Source: Onychostoma macrolepis (taxonomy: Eukaryota; Chordata; Actinopteri; Cypriniformes; Cyprinidae). From it: a DNA stretch of 64,000 nucleotides. The stretch spans positions 34,539,125 through 34,603,124 of the forward strand of contig NC_081155.1 in the NCBI RefSeq assembly GCF_012432095.1, given 5' to 3'. Positions 11,912 through 22,247 of the stretch are shown here, in pieces. The notes below the pieces were generated by a model. That model had not been told where the DNA came from, searched no databases, and saw nothing but the letters and a program-made list of their open reading frames with translations. The position numbers and the translations under genes are program-made. Every line of letters starts with the position of its first letter. Positions within the stretch are counted from its first letter, which is position 1.

Positions 11912-12111
11912 GAAGCTGAAGCCGGCTGCACATCACGTGCTTTTAAGCTTCCTGGTCATGACGTCACCCGCACCTGACGTCTCGCCATCATTTGGACTGA
12001 TTACACATATAATTCAGAGCTTGTTATCGCTGAAAGGCGTTCCCCTAGCGTTTTCGACGCAGCGTCTCGTTCCCTCGGGGAACCATGGTTACATACGTAA
12101 CCTGGGACGTT
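11912..12111 (+). repeat. DIRS right inverted terminal repeat and terminus
   Basis: Positions 11912-12061 mirror 7445-7594. The last 57 bp (12055-12111) are mirrored in the internal complementary region and end with GTT. The open frame at 11937-12161 lies entirely on repeat sequence and is not a gene. Confidence 0.93.
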
Positions 12112-12628
12112 TTTTCCACATTCAGGTTGAGCTGTACTTATGGCTATTACTTATACTGTAGCTCCTTTCATTTGACTGAACATACCACAATCTTTTTGGG
12201 CAAAAAATATTGTTCATATAACTTTCTCTAATTGAACAGCTGCAGTCCTAGGGCAGGAACACCTTTTTTTTCCTTTTTTTTTTTTTACACACTCACACGT
12301 TCATCATTTTTGAGAGGCCATGCATCTTGGGTCGTGCCCTGGTGTGATTGAAATGATTGATTAATACATTAATCAGATATTAAAATGAGCTCTGCGCAGC
12401 ATCTTCTTTAGCGCTGTGGCCAGATAATGTCATCACCACATCCATTGAGCATAACTAATGAGCACATCTCTGAGTGTGTGTGTGTGTGTGTAATCTGTGA
12501 TGGACTGCTCACATTTCTGTCATCTGACTTGGTCTGTATTCGGTCCAACAGTAACACATGAAAAACAGGCCGAGGCTTACACAACATGTCGGTTCCAAAA
12601 CCTAGCGAGCTGCCTACGGCTGTAACAT
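12112..12628. other. No gene seen; complex sequence after DIRS
   Basis: T-rich tracts near 12266-12287 and a short TG run at 12473-12491. The block 12380-12470 is compositionally complex with no repeat signature; nothing else is recognised. Confidence 0.45.
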
Positions 12629-12960
12629 TTTAAAGGTATATTTCACCCCAAAAAAAGAAAAAGATCTGTCATTATATTTCATGTCTTTCCAAACCCCTAT
12701 GACTTTTTTTCTTCTGCGAAACACAAAAGGTTTTTTGAAGAATATTCTGCCCACTCTTTTTAATATAATAAAAGTGGAGGAGGACTGAGGCTGTCAAGCT
12801 CCAACATTACAAAAAGGCACCATAAATGTATCACAAAAGTCATCTATGTGACTCACATGATGTATTCAAAGACTTCTGAAACCTGGGATAGCTTTCTTTA
12901 AGAAACAGACCCACAGAAATGTAATCCATTATTCACTGAATATCTTAAAGGTCACATGAA
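12629..12960 (+). mobile_element. Degenerate TTAAAGG-type MITE
   Basis: It starts TTAAAGGTATATTTCACCCC and follows the same order of blocks as the common cyprinid MITE (TCTGTCATTATATTTCATGT, CTTTCCAAACC.TATGAC, TTCTGCG.AACACAAAAG). The right end is ill-defined near a TTAAAGGTCAC at about 12946. No coding capacity. Confidence 0.5.
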
Positions 12961-15012
12961 ATGGAAATTCATCCTATCTATAATTTAAATGCATTTTAAT
13001 AATCGTATTGTGAACAGTTCATCCATGCATGTTTAATTTTTTGTTTATACATTTACATTGTAATTTTTAGTCAACAGACGTCTGCATGCATGCCAATCAT
13101 CTGATCATGGATAGAACCAAGTATCCACCTTACATTTTTTTCTCCCTTATGGATAAACAGTTTCAATTGAATGTATGTCACAATACACACAAACAAAACA
13201 AAAAAGTCTGTATTGTACTCAGAGCCGATCCTCCCAATATGCAGGATACACAAGCTGCGTAGGTCCCCCGAAACACCAGGGGGCCCCCTTGCTCTCAAAT
13301 ATGTTTTAATTTTAGTTTTGTTAAAATTTTGTTTGGCCAGCGGATATGAAAACATGAATGATCATTTATTTTAATGCGGTGCGCTGTCACCCTCTCTACG
13401 TAAAAATCAGTAAAACCATGTAACGTGAATGTCGTACAGTCTCTTGCTCAAGACTAAAAAAAACGAGTTGAAAGCGTATCAAGCCACGGAAGAGATACTT
13501 TTTCTCGAGTGCTTTCCGTGAGAGCGATTCGAGACGGAGTGAAACACGGACAAATGCGTTTCATCCATTCTTTCACCCCCCAACCCCCCATTTTTTTTTA
13601 TTCAGTTCACAGAAATGGCTTAAACTGATCTGTTTATCACACAAAATTATTGCATATACTGAAACTTCAGAAGAGAAATCTTGTTCCAGAAAAAGAAATC
13701 CAAAATGATGGGCAAGAGAAATGTTAAATACGGTATAAATAAATGCCACAAAATATCTGTGCAAGCTACTATTTTTATACTTTATTTATGAAACTATAAT
13801 GAGAGCATTGGCGTATCATGCTGTTGGTTTAGAAACATGCTACCATAAAATTTTGTGGGTAGAGTCTAACATGCGAAGCACTATTAGTGTGCTGTGCAGA
13901 GTTGCTTTCCTTTGTAGAGCGTTCCAAAACGGTGACTTATGAAGTTGAATGATGGTTAGAATATTGCCTTAGAAGTCAGCTGTCTATGTAGGCAGCAGTC
14001 AGTGAGACAGCTCATTAGGTTTTGGAACAGAGCTAATGTGTATGCCATCTGTCACAAGTGTGTGTGCATATGCTGTATCTGTTGTGTTTGTGTAAGTTTG
14101 TATATATACATGGACAACTTTAACTTAATCCTGCCCCTAAAATATGATCAACTCTAAGATATCTAATATAGCATCTCAGGACAATATAAACACTTTTTTT
14201 TTCAGAAAATATGATTTGCAGTGCTGACTCATACGCAGACTGTTCTTCTGTCTATGGCAATCTGTGCACTGGATTCCCAAGCAACTGCGTTCACACAAAA
14301 ACAACACATATTCTGTTAACAATTACTCATCTAAGGCCTCTTCATAACATTATTATGAGTAAAGTACTGCATAATTATTCAGAGGAAGAAAACGGTAATT
14401 TTCAGAAGGATATCACAATGTAAAACAAAATACATTTGTGGATTTGTCATTGCATACCCCTAGGAATGACTGAAAAAAAACAAAAACTTCAGTTTGAAAA
14501 ATCACATTTATATCAACAAGAAAGAACTTTGAGGAAAGTTTTAAAGTTTTCAGTTAATTAAATCCTTTTGTTTACGCCTGTGGTCTTTGGTGGTGGCAAA
14601 CTTGGTACCTCATTTGACATGGAAGCTGGAGTTGGATAACAACAGATCTGTCATGGTAAATCTGCCATTACGGTTTGTTTGAGGGACATTATAAACACAC
14701 ACATTAACACTCACAGTTCATGAATCACCAGGAGTTTGTCTCTGTAGCAGATTTATCTCTCCCAAACACAAACAGCATATTAGTGAGTCAGCTGCTCTGT
14801 TTATGCCGGCCCCTCTCACAGTTTTGCAACTTTTAAGAACCATTTAGTAGTCCCAGTTTTCAGAATCCTAATTTTGTGACCACAGATTTAGATGCTATTC
14901 CTGTATGTAACCCTACACTACCACTACCAACTGGGGTCAGTATTTTATTTTATTTTTTTAATATATATATACTTTTATATTTTATTTAGCAGGGATACAA
15001 TACATTTGCAAA
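12961..15012. other. About 2 kb without recognisable feature
   Basis: Short open frames (13071-13355 minus, 13573-13764 minus, 14211-14423 plus) have no recognisable domain. Homopolymers and an AT tract near 14956-14972 are present. No transposon ends seen. Confidence 0.45.
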
Positions 15013-15266
15013 TCGATAAAAAAAAAAAATACAAATACAAATAATAATCACATTTTTTTTATTTCTTTCTGAAATTAATCACAATTAATCCTAACATTAA
15101 TGTTTTTAAATATACTTTTATATTGCAATAATTTTACATTCAATCTTCAAATTAATGTAGAAATAACATAAAGGCAGTATATTTTAAATATTTGTTCAGT
15201 GGCATCTTTTTTTTTTTTTTTTTTCTGACTGAAGGTGAGTATCACTGATACTGTCACTAATCTGGT

Positions 15267-15480
15267 TAAAGCTGATCTTCACAAGCTAAGTCAAGTCACT
15301 GTTGATCTTCACGAATCAAGCCAAGTCAGAGCTGATCTTCACAAGCTAAGTCAAGTCAAAGCTGATCGTCACGAACCAAGCCAAGTCAAAGCTGATCTTC
15401 ACAAACTAAGTTAAGTCACCATAGATCGTCACGAATCAAGTAAAGTCAAAGCTGATCTTCAAGAACCAAGTCAAGTCATG
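15267..15480 (+). repeat. 30-bp tandem repeats (10-residue coding unit)
   Basis: About seven units of GCTGATCTTCACAAGCTAAG plus TCAAGTCAAA with variants, encoding ADLHxxSQVK-like decapeptides. They match the (V/A)DLHESSQV repeats in the intact ORF of the minus-strand copy. Confidence 0.9.
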
Positions 15481-15554
15481 TCAGAGAGTCAAGCCAAGTC
15501 ACAGTTGGTCGTCATCAACCGAGTCACGTCTCAGCTGATCTCCTAAAGTCAAGT

Positions 15555-15760
15555 CACGTCACGGCTGTCCGTCCAGAGTCCCAGCAGCACGTCACGGCTG
15601 TCCGTCCAGAGTCCCAGCAGCACGTCACAGCTGTCCGTCCAGAGTCCCAGCAGCACGTCACAGCTGTCCGTCCAGAGTCCCAGCAGCACGTCACAGCTGT
15701 CCATCCAGAATCCCAACAGCACGTCACAGCTGTCCGTCCAGAGTCACAGCAACACGTCTC
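15555..15760 (+). repeat. 33-bp tandem repeats (11-residue coding unit)
   Basis: About six units of CACGGCTGTCCGTCCAGAGT followed by CCCAGCAGCACGT. The period is divisible by three and corresponds to the SADRPES.HV repeats of the related ORF at 44013-45923. Confidence 0.9.
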
Positions 15761-16329
15761 CGCTGACCTTCCAGAGTCGGGTCACGTCTCCGCTGACCTA
15801 CCCAGATCATCAAGGTCAGTCCTTCATTATCCCAGTCTGATGTCTAGTCTGAGGGATGTACCGCTGGTGTCCCCAAACTCACTCACTCTAACCCTCCTGT
15901 TCCTGAACTGATTCCCCTGTCTGAAACGCTTCCCCTGATGGGGATCGCATTTTGGTGTGTTTGGGCTGCATACACCACCACAGAACTCCCAGAGGTGGCG
16001 GCGTCCACTATGATGTCTCTAGAGGTGGCGGCTGATGCTGCAGAACCTCCTGAGGTAGTGGCGCTCCCTGCCATGTTCCCTGAAGTGATGGTGCCCGCTG
16101 CAGTTTCTCCAGAGGTGGCGGTACATGCTGCAGAACCTCCCGAAGCGGCGGTGCTCACTTCAGCTCCTCGTATGGTGGTGGCGCCCAGCAATGAACTCTC
16201 ATTCTGTTGTGTTACGGTCGAAGAGACCATTACTGAACTCTCCCTGTGTCCTGTGTTTAACACTGTAGAACCTCCAGAGGTTGCGGCAACCGCCGCAGAA
16301 CCTCCAGAGGTGTCAGCGGTATCAGTCAA

Positions 16330-16560
16330 TGAACTCTCATGCTGTCCTGTCACGGCTATGGAGGCCGTCAATGAACTCTCGTTCTGTCCTGTCACAGCTA
16401 GGGAGGCCGTCAATGAACTCGTTCTGTCCTGTCACGGCAAGGGAGGCCGTCAATGAACTCTCGTTCTGTCCTGTCACGGCTATAGAGGCCGTCAATGAAC
16501 TCTCGTTCTGTCCTGTCACGGCTATAGAGGCCGTCAATGAACTCTCGTTCTGTCCTGTCC
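16330..16560 (+). repeat. 42-bp tandem repeats (14-residue coding unit)
   Basis: About five units of GTCAATGAACTCTCGTTCTG TCCTGTCACGGCTATAGAGG CC, one with a 2-bp deletion. Opposite-strand open frames across it are repeat artefacts. Confidence 0.92.
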
Positions 16561-16769
16561 CTGCTATGGAAACTAACCATGAACTTTCTGTGTTCCCTAC
16601 CTCAGTCCTTGTGTCTGTGCATGTTCTGTCTCCTCCTTATGTCTCCATTCTCCCTAGGTCCCAGGCTCTGCTGTGGGTTCCTGATCCGTCGCGGTGGGCT
16701 CCCGCGCTATCTGCTCCACCATGGTGGTCTTCTGCTCCACCTGTTCGATCTGTGCGGCCGTGGTGGTCT

Positions 16770-16935
16770 GGTTCTGGTGGGCTCCTGTCCCGTCTGGTCT
16801 GCCCTGGTGGGCTCCTGTCCCGTCTGGTCCGCCCTGGTGGGCTTGTGTTCCGTCGGCTCCGCCCTGGTGGGCCCCAGTCCCGTCCACTCTGCCCTGGCGG
16901 GTTCCAGTCCCGTCCACTCTGCCCTGGCTTCCTGC
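16770..16935 (+). repeat. 30-bp tandem repeats near the 3' end of the LTR internal region
   Basis: About five units of the form TGGTCTGCCCTGGTGGGCTC plus CTGTCCCGTC. Period divisible by three. Confidence 0.9.
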
Positions 16936-17069
16936 TCTGCCAGCTCCACCTCTGTCCCAGATCACTCCACTTCCACAAGGACCTGGCCCTCCATCCCTCC
17001 CCCTGTTCCGCCTCCGCTCCACCTCCCTCCTGATTATAGTCTGTGTGGAGCGTCTGGAAGCCGCTCTTT

Positions 17070-17079
17070 GGGGGGGGGG
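17070..17079 (+). promoter_or_regulatory. Polypurine tract of the LTR element
   Basis: Ten consecutive G residues three bases before the TG of the 3' LTR, the standard position of the plus-strand priming site in LTR retrotransposons. Confidence 0.75.
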
Positions 17080-17082
17080 CTC

Positions 17083-17601
17083 TGTCACGAATCTGGTCTG
17101 CACTCCCGTTCATTTACCACTAGAGGACACCACACATCACATGGACTGCATTTCCCATCAGCCATCTCACCAATCACACGCACACAGCTGTCACCAATCA
17201 CTCATTGCTCTAATCACATGCACACCTGATCACACAGCATCACTAATCACACACACTATTTTACCCTGGACATTCTCTCCCTCGTGGCCGAGTATTGTAT
17301 GCATTATCGCTGCCCTACAGAGTCCTGTTAGTTTTCCTTGCCTTGCCTAGCCTTGCCTTTGTTGTTTAATCGTGTTTTCCCCTGCCTGGACTATCACTGA
17401 CGTTTTGGACTACCTCTCCTGTCTCGCCCCTTTGGATACTGTTCGCTGATCATCGACCCACGCTTGTCTCTGTTTACTCTTTGTCTCGCCCCTGTTATAC
17501 CTGTTTGCCACTGTTTGACCCTGCCTGTTATGACCACGTCTCTGCCTAATAAAATTCTGCAAATGGATCCGCACGCCTCTCGTCTCGTCAGCCCCGTAAC
17601 A
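17083..17601 (+). repeat. 3' LTR of copy A
   Basis: 519 bp, TG...CA ends. It carries an AATAAA at 17548-17553 about 50 bp before the 3' end and is related to the minus-strand LTR at 43654-44220 throughout, for example TATGACCA.GTC and GGATC.GCACGCCTC.CGTCTC. It is followed at once by the GATAC target duplication. Confidence 0.88.
17548..17553 (+). terminator. Polyadenylation signal AATAAA in the LTR
   Basis: Canonical hexamer in the R/U5 part of the LTR; the equivalent on the minus strand is at 43701-43706. Confidence 0.6.
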
Positions 17602-17782
17602 GATACCAATACTACTGATGTCTCTAGGAAATATTTTTTTTTCTAATATTTAACCGTTGACTATAGCCATTCAACATTACAGTATAATTGAGAGCTGTCA
17701 ATTCTAACATTTATTAGACTGTAATAAAATAACAACTTTTAATTTAAGTTAACTTAAAACAATCTTCATTTAAACCCATAAT

Positions 17783-18053
17783 TGTCACGTGTATGTTCTG
17801 TTTAGTTTCCCTTAGTTGCCCTTATTTGGTCTTCCTGTCCTTGTTATAGTTCATTAGTTTCCACTTGTGCTTGTTAATTATCCCATTAGTTCCTTTTGTT
17901 TGGTTCAGTACTTATAGCCCTGCCTTTCCCCGGTTTCTTTGTCCTGTCTTACGTTGTGTTTGCTTTTTTGTGGATTTATTAAAAGACTCTGCTCATTTGA
18001 CTGCCTGACTCCTTCGTGCTCCATTGAGCTTCTTGCCCCAACAACCTGTGACG
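17783..18053 (+). mobile_element. Solo LTR-like insertion, 271 bp
   Basis: It begins TGTCACGTGTATGTTCTG and ends AACCTGTGACG, flanked on both sides by ATAAT (17778-17782 and 18054-18058). The uninterrupted copy 1 of the host repeat lacks it. A TTTATTAAAAGACTCTG segment near 17975 could hold a polyadenylation signal. The TG start, 5-bp duplication and absence of coding sequence fit a solo LTR of a second family. The last base is G instead of A. Confidence 0.7.
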
Positions 18054-18300
18054 ATAATAAATATCATATTTACCTGTGCCCTTCAGCAAGTAGGAAATAT
18101 ACAAACATTGAATAAAGTTATCAACACTAAAATCTAAATTAAATATAGATGAATCCTTAAAGCCACAAAAGTTAATGAGTTCCTCTTTTGTTCTTTGAAT
18201 AACAGACATCACAGCAGCTGGTGTATTAGGTTATTTGGCTGCTGTTACTTTAAGAGCTGCCGCTGCTGAACTTGATGTGGATCTGACACACAGGCTCGTA

Positions 18301-19189
18301 GTTTCACTCCCGCTTGAAGAGCATGCGCTACAATCAAAGTATAATAACTTACAGGAGAGGAAGATTAGTTTTTTTACTGATGTAAGGAATTTAACCTTTA
18401 TAATTTTATCTTTAGGGAATCAAATCGTACAAATTCGATTTTGATCTGATTAATTGATATTAATCAAAAATGTATAATTTATACCTTATTAACGACCAGC
18501 GAGTATTAATACAGTATATTTTAGCAATTCGGCTTATTGTCGTGGCCAGGATAATAATACAGAATTGGTTGGGTAAATCAAAGAGCACAGGTAACACGAT
18601 CTTTGGCAAATAATTTAAGGTTTGAAAATCACGGCACCAGACTATTCATTAAAAATGAATCGAGAGTTTATTTACTATTCTAGGATACAATACAAAACAC
18701 ATACACACACATACACACGTTCTGGCAAGATGAAAGCAGTTTGAAGAAAGTTTAAGGCTATTCTCTTTCCTGAGAATAAAGACGACCTGAAGACGTCACA
18801 AACAGAAGACTCGACTATTGTTATCTTTTAAAGATTCATTCACATCAGCTCAGCAAATAGAGATTGTTGTTTGTTTACTTGCTTTGAGTTGAGTTGAAGG
18901 CTGTTCTTCTCTCTGGATGGTTGCTTGAGGGAAATCCCGGATTTTCGCGCTGATGTGTCGTTGTCGCGTGACGTCACTCGGGAATCCTCTTTTGGATTGG
19001 TGGCTTCCTGGCAGCGTGAATGGCAAGGCTTTGAAGTTCTTACGCTGCAGGCTTTGCAAGTTACTTTGGTCAGACGTGGACAGAGTGTCCTTTGAGATGT
19101 CCTTTGAGATGATCAGCTAGATGTTAAGTCTGTAGGTGGGTGAGGCGAGACCAAAATTTCCAGGCAGCCAAGTTTCCAGCTCAGTTTTT
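18301..19189. other. No gene seen; possible decayed LTR
   Basis: Minus-strand text around 18560-18760 (AATAAACTCTCGATTC, CCCAACCAATTCTG) is reminiscent of an LTR R/U5 region, but no boundaries or duplication can be shown. The rest, up to the Tc1 breakpoint, is unassigned. Confidence 0.3.
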
Positions 19190-19716
19190 TTTTTACCAAA
19201 AAGTTCTATTTTGGTTTCATCTGACCATATGACATTCTCCCAATCCTCTTCTGGATCATCCAAATGCTCTCTAGCAAACTTCAGACGGGCCCAGACATGT
19301 ACTGGCTTAAGCAGGGGGACACGTCTGGCACTGCAGGATTTGAGTCCCTGGCGGCGCAGTGTTTTACTGATGGTAGCCTTTGTTACTTTGGTCCCAGCTC
19401 TCTGCAGGTCATTCACTAGGTCCCCCCGTGTGGTTCTGGGATTTTTGCTCACAGTTCTTGTGAACATTTTGACCCCACGGGGTGAGATCTTGTGTGGAGC
19501 CCCAGATCGAAGGAGATTATCAGTGGTCTTGTATGTCTTCCATTTTCTAATAATTACTCCCACAGTTGATTTCTTCACACCAAGCTGCTTACCTATTGCA
19601 GATTCAGTCTTCCCAGCCTGGTGCAGGTCTACAATTTTGTTTCTGGTGTCCTTTGACATCTCTTTGGTCTTGGCCATGGTGGAGTTTGGAGTTGGACTGT
19701 TTGAGGTTGTGGACAA
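19117..19716 (-). pseudogene. Tc1-like transposase, 3'-truncated
   Basis: Tc1 transposases bind the terminal repeats and cut and paste the element at TA dinucleotides in the nucleus. The 199-codon ORF contains the N-terminal paired-like double helix-turn-helix (AIGKQLGVKKSTVGVIIRKW and the KATISKTLRRQGLKS second helix pair) and the start of the catalytic domain with the first aspartate in VIWSDETKIELFG. A likely true start is the internal Met of MAKTKEMSKDTRN at 19677. After KKTELE the reading frame runs into unrelated flanking sequence, so the second Asp and the Glu/Asp of the DDE triad are absent. It keeps a stretch of 23 bp that copy 2 has lost. Confidence 0.9.
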
Positions 19717-20044
19717 ATGTCTTTTATACTGATAACGAGTTCAAAAAGATGCCATTAATACAGGTAACGAGTGGAGGTCAGATGAGCCTCTTAAAGAAGA
19801 AGTTACAGGTCTGTGAGAGCCAGAAATCTTGCTTGTTTGTAGGTGACCAAATACTTATTTTACAGAGGAATTTACCATTTAATTCTTTAAAAATCCTACA
19901 ATGTAATTTTCTGGATTTTTTTTTTCTCATTTTGTCTCTCATAGTTGAGGTATACCTATGATGAAAATTACAGGCCTCTCTCATCTTTTTAAGTGGGATA
20001 ACTTGCATAATTGGTGGCTGACTAAATACTTTTTTGCCCCACTG
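19190..20044 (-). mobile_element. Tc1-like element, truncated copy 1
   Basis: The right end (the 5' side of the transposase gene) is intact: the terminal inverted repeat ends ..TTTTTTGCCCCACTG at 20044, followed by TA. The sequence from about 19190 to 20044 closely matches 39250-40097 of the full-length copy 2. Left of about 19190 the match stops abruptly, so the C-terminal half of the transposase and the other terminal repeat are missing. Confidence 0.9.
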
Positions 20045-20487
20045 TATATTGTCTCTTGAGTATATTGCTTTAATAGCCGCAGTCTTTTCTTGATTGTCCT
20101 TTTGGCAAAGTCCATAAAAGTTTGGGTGCTTTTTTGGAGAAGAAGAGAAAAGAGGTGCATTCCTTTGGAAGGCGGGAGACCAAAGCTGAGGTCCTGAGGT
20201 CATTAAGACAATATAGAAATACATCTGAGTTAAGCTCATGTGTTTGCGTTCTTTTTGACCAGGTTCTACACTGACATAAGGCCTGATAACTTATCATCTG
20301 ACCACAGTTTACTGATGTTCTACTGAAGCTGTGAAGTGGACCAATGACACTCCTAATTGAGATTGTAGATAGAGTGTCAATGGTCCATTTGAGAGATAGG
20401 TGGCTGTAATGCACTTATAAGTCTGCGATCCGTTGTAAAGCAAGAAGAAGAAGAATAAGAAGAAGACGCGTCACATACCGGCTGTTG
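20045..20487. other. No gene seen
   Basis: Sequence between the Tc1 end and a shared repeat. Minus-strand frames 19778-20239 and 20070-20414 run partly over Tc1 terminal repeat and have no domain. An (AAG)n-like purine tract lies at 20440-20466. Confidence 0.4.
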
Positions 20488-20640
20488 TATGAACGAGCTC
20501 AGGACAGTTGGACCGTGCAGCGGATCAGAGGTAAAAAACGATATAAATACTGTTCAGTTTCTTGCACAGACAGATCGTTTCGTGTCTTTAGACCTCAATG
20601 TATCGTCACGAGCCGCAGAGTTTCGTCTGTGTATGTTTTT
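20488..20640 (+). repeat. Dispersed repeat, copy 1
   Basis: GAACGAGCTCAGGACAGTTG through TCAATGTATCGTCACGAGCC is repeated, diverged, at 40438-40600. I recognise similar text as a widespread cyprinid repeat, but not its family. Confidence 0.65.
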
Positions 20641-20800
20641 ATTTTCTCTCAAATCCATGAAGTACCATTGACTGACATTATATGACTGACAGACTGCAGC
20701 AGTTTGAGTTAAAAGTCTTCGTTTGTATTCTACTGAAGAAACAAAGTCACTTACAGTATGTAGGATATCAGAGCGAATCAGACAATTTAAGAATCGATCA

Positions 20801-20910
20801 GGGGTGCGTTTCCCAAAAGCATCGTTAGCTAACTATGGTCGTTAGTTCCATTGAACTCTATTGGTAACGACGGAACTTGCGACCATAGTTGTTTTTGGGA
20901 AACGCACCCC
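20801..20910. mobile_element. 110-bp palindromic MITE
   Basis: The ends GGGGTGCGTTTCCCAAAA and TTTTTGGGAAACGCACCCC are inverted repeats, with inner complementary blocks AACTATGGTCG / CGACCATAGTT and GTTCCATTGA-type sequence at the centre. Non-coding foldback element. Confidence 0.8.
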
Positions 20911-21969
20911 AGATTGGTGTTAGAACCACCAAAAGAGCAAATTCCACAAAGAGGCCCCGGATAACAGGATGTCATAAATCTGTACACGATACTCTGGTGC
21001 CATGAGTCTAAAGCAAGCCGAACCAACAAGCCTCTTTCACAGAACAACTTGCAACATTAAAACAAAAGGAACACTTATTGATAATTCCAACTCAGAAAGG
21101 AGATTGTCAAATTTGGGGTAAGTAACCAAGATTGATGGTCAAAGAGATGCACCGCATGAACATCAGATGCAAATCCATGATTAAAATCATGAGCTTCCCC
21201 TGAAATTCCTTAGGAAACCTTTTAACCTCTTTGGTCTTCACAGAACATATTCTCACATCCACAGAATGGCACAGAAACGGCCTTTTCCATATGCACCTAA
21301 AATCATCTTAAAAGGACTTATGACTTATGAGCAACTAATCATTCCTATGCATAACTCCATATTATGTATGTAACCCACACATTTGACTATCATGTTCTAA
21401 TCACTTGTGTATGCCTTTTTAATAACTATTGAATAGCTTAAGGGTTTATATTAATGTTTGGTATGTATGAGCGTGAAAAATCATACCTTACATGTTTCTA
21501 TCAATTCTTTGTCAAATGTATCATATTCTGGTTATATAAATCATGTTCAAAATTATACTCTGCAAAGAGCGGGAAAGTTAACATGTTGGGAACCTTGGGA
21601 AACCACCTTTCTGCAAAGACTACAACAAAAGGGAATCCCTTAACCCAAAGGCAATACAAGCAAGTAACCTCCAGATTTTAGCTGAGCTGGTGTATTTAAT
21701 ATAAATTTTAGCCTCATTGAGAAATGAGAGGGTTAAATGAGTGATTGATGGTTGTTCAGGTCTATGCAATTGCACATATTGCTACTTGGAATTTCACATT
21801 TTCATTCTCTTAAACTCATCCTTTCCTAACTTTATCTCTTTCTGAAACTTGTGTGAATGTGTGTGTTCATGTGTTAGATTAGTTTACATGTCTTAGGTTT
21901 ATCCAATAAAGTCTTATTTATATTGAAAAGAGAAGTATCTTGTGTTTTGTGCTTACAAGTTAATGTCTT
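20911..21969. other. No gene seen
   Basis: AT-rich with short open frames at 21454-21681 and 20829-21047 (minus) that show no recognisable domain. Confidence 0.45.
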
Positions 21970-22247
21970 AAACTGCCGATCTTGTTACTGTGCTATTTAA
22001 TAGTGTTTTCGCTATATTTTGGATTTTAATATAAAGTGCAAATTTGATGTCATACGGCTCGTTCAGTGAATTGCTGGCTGACTCCATGATCAGCTGTGAA
22101 ACAGTAATTCTGTTCAAATTCCCTATAAAATCATAAATGATTCCCTTTGAGCTAAACTGACCTGATTCCCTTACACCTACATCTTGGATGCCCTTGGGGT
22201 AAGCAGATAAACATAAAATTTTCATTTCTGGGTGAACTATCCCTTTA
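21970..22247 (-). mobile_element. TTAAAGGG-type MITE fragment
   Basis: On the minus strand it starts TTAAAGGGATAGTTCACCC(A)GAAATGAAAA at 22247, the same terminus as the element at 6660. The left limit is uncertain; no matching second end is visible. Confidence 0.55.

Larger units (their letters stand above)
7424..12111 (+). mobile_element. DIRS-type tyrosine-recombinase retrotransposon
   Basis: DIRS elements replicate by reverse transcription and integrate through a tyrosine recombinase instead of a DDE integrase, so they make no target duplication. This copy has the full architecture. Inverted terminal repeats of about 150 bp lie at about 7445-7594 and 11912-12061. An internal complementary region (11765-11864) is complementary to both outer tips. 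GTT is present at each end (7424-7426 and 12109-12111), with a single shared AAC at 11808-11810 inside the internal region. Inside, in order, are a gag-like ORF, RT plus RNase H with a conserved C-terminal region, and the recombinase. Total length is 4688 bp. The termini are intact, but the coding region has at least three frame changes, so this copy is probably not autonomous. The GC content is clearly higher than that of the flanks. Confidence 0.95.
15938..17033 (+). pseudogene. Repeat-rich ORF of the LTR family, frameshifted
   Basis: The function is unknown. The first open segment (15938-16456, 172 codons) begins with MGIAFWCVWAAYTTT, nearly identical to an internal block of the 636-codon ORF on the minus strand, then runs through AAEPPE-type repeats and VNELSFCPVTA(I/R)EA 14-residue repeats. 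A 2-bp deletion near 16419, inside one 42-bp unit, moves the repeats into another frame, which stays open to 17033. The 3' part encodes WWAPVPSGxP decapeptide repeats (30-bp period, about 16770-16930). No catalytic motif, zinc finger or clear signal peptide is seen. The ATG chosen is only the first in the open segment; the ancestral start lies upstream, in sequence now broken. Confidence 0.6.
15252..17601 (+). mobile_element. Internally deleted LTR retrotransposon, repeat-ORF family, copy A
   Basis: The element is bounded by a 5-bp target duplication GATAC (15247-15251 and 17602-17606). Its right end is a complete 519-bp LTR (17083-17601) starting TGTCACGAATCTGG and ending CCGTAACA. Its left end has only the first 15 bp of an LTR (TGTCACTAATCTGGT) and then passes straight into internal repeat sequence, so most of the 5' LTR and all of gag are deleted. 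Internal sequence is dominated by tandem repeats in multiples of 3 bp. A ten-G polypurine tract (17070-17079) sits just before the 3' LTR, as expected for the plus-strand primer. There is no pol. It is homologous to the minus-strand copy at 43605-46435. A gypsy-like affiliation is likely but not proven. Confidence 0.85.
15013..18300 (+). repeat. Old interspersed repeat, copy 2, split by two insertions
   Basis: Segments 15013-15251, 17607-17782 and 18059-18300 are collinear with copy 1 (1768-2374). The interruptions are an LTR element (15252-17601) and a solo LTR-like unit (17783-18053), each flanked by a 5-bp duplication of repeat sequence. Confidence 0.75.

Noticed and set aside
15267..15480. 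Regular 30-bp repeats as a CRISPR array
   Set aside because: Units are contiguous without spacers, in a vertebrate retroelement, and encode decapeptides.
16337..17113. Minus-strand and alternate-frame open frames over 16.3-17.1 kb
   Set aside because: Shadows of the 42-bp and 30-bp repeats in copy A of the LTR element.
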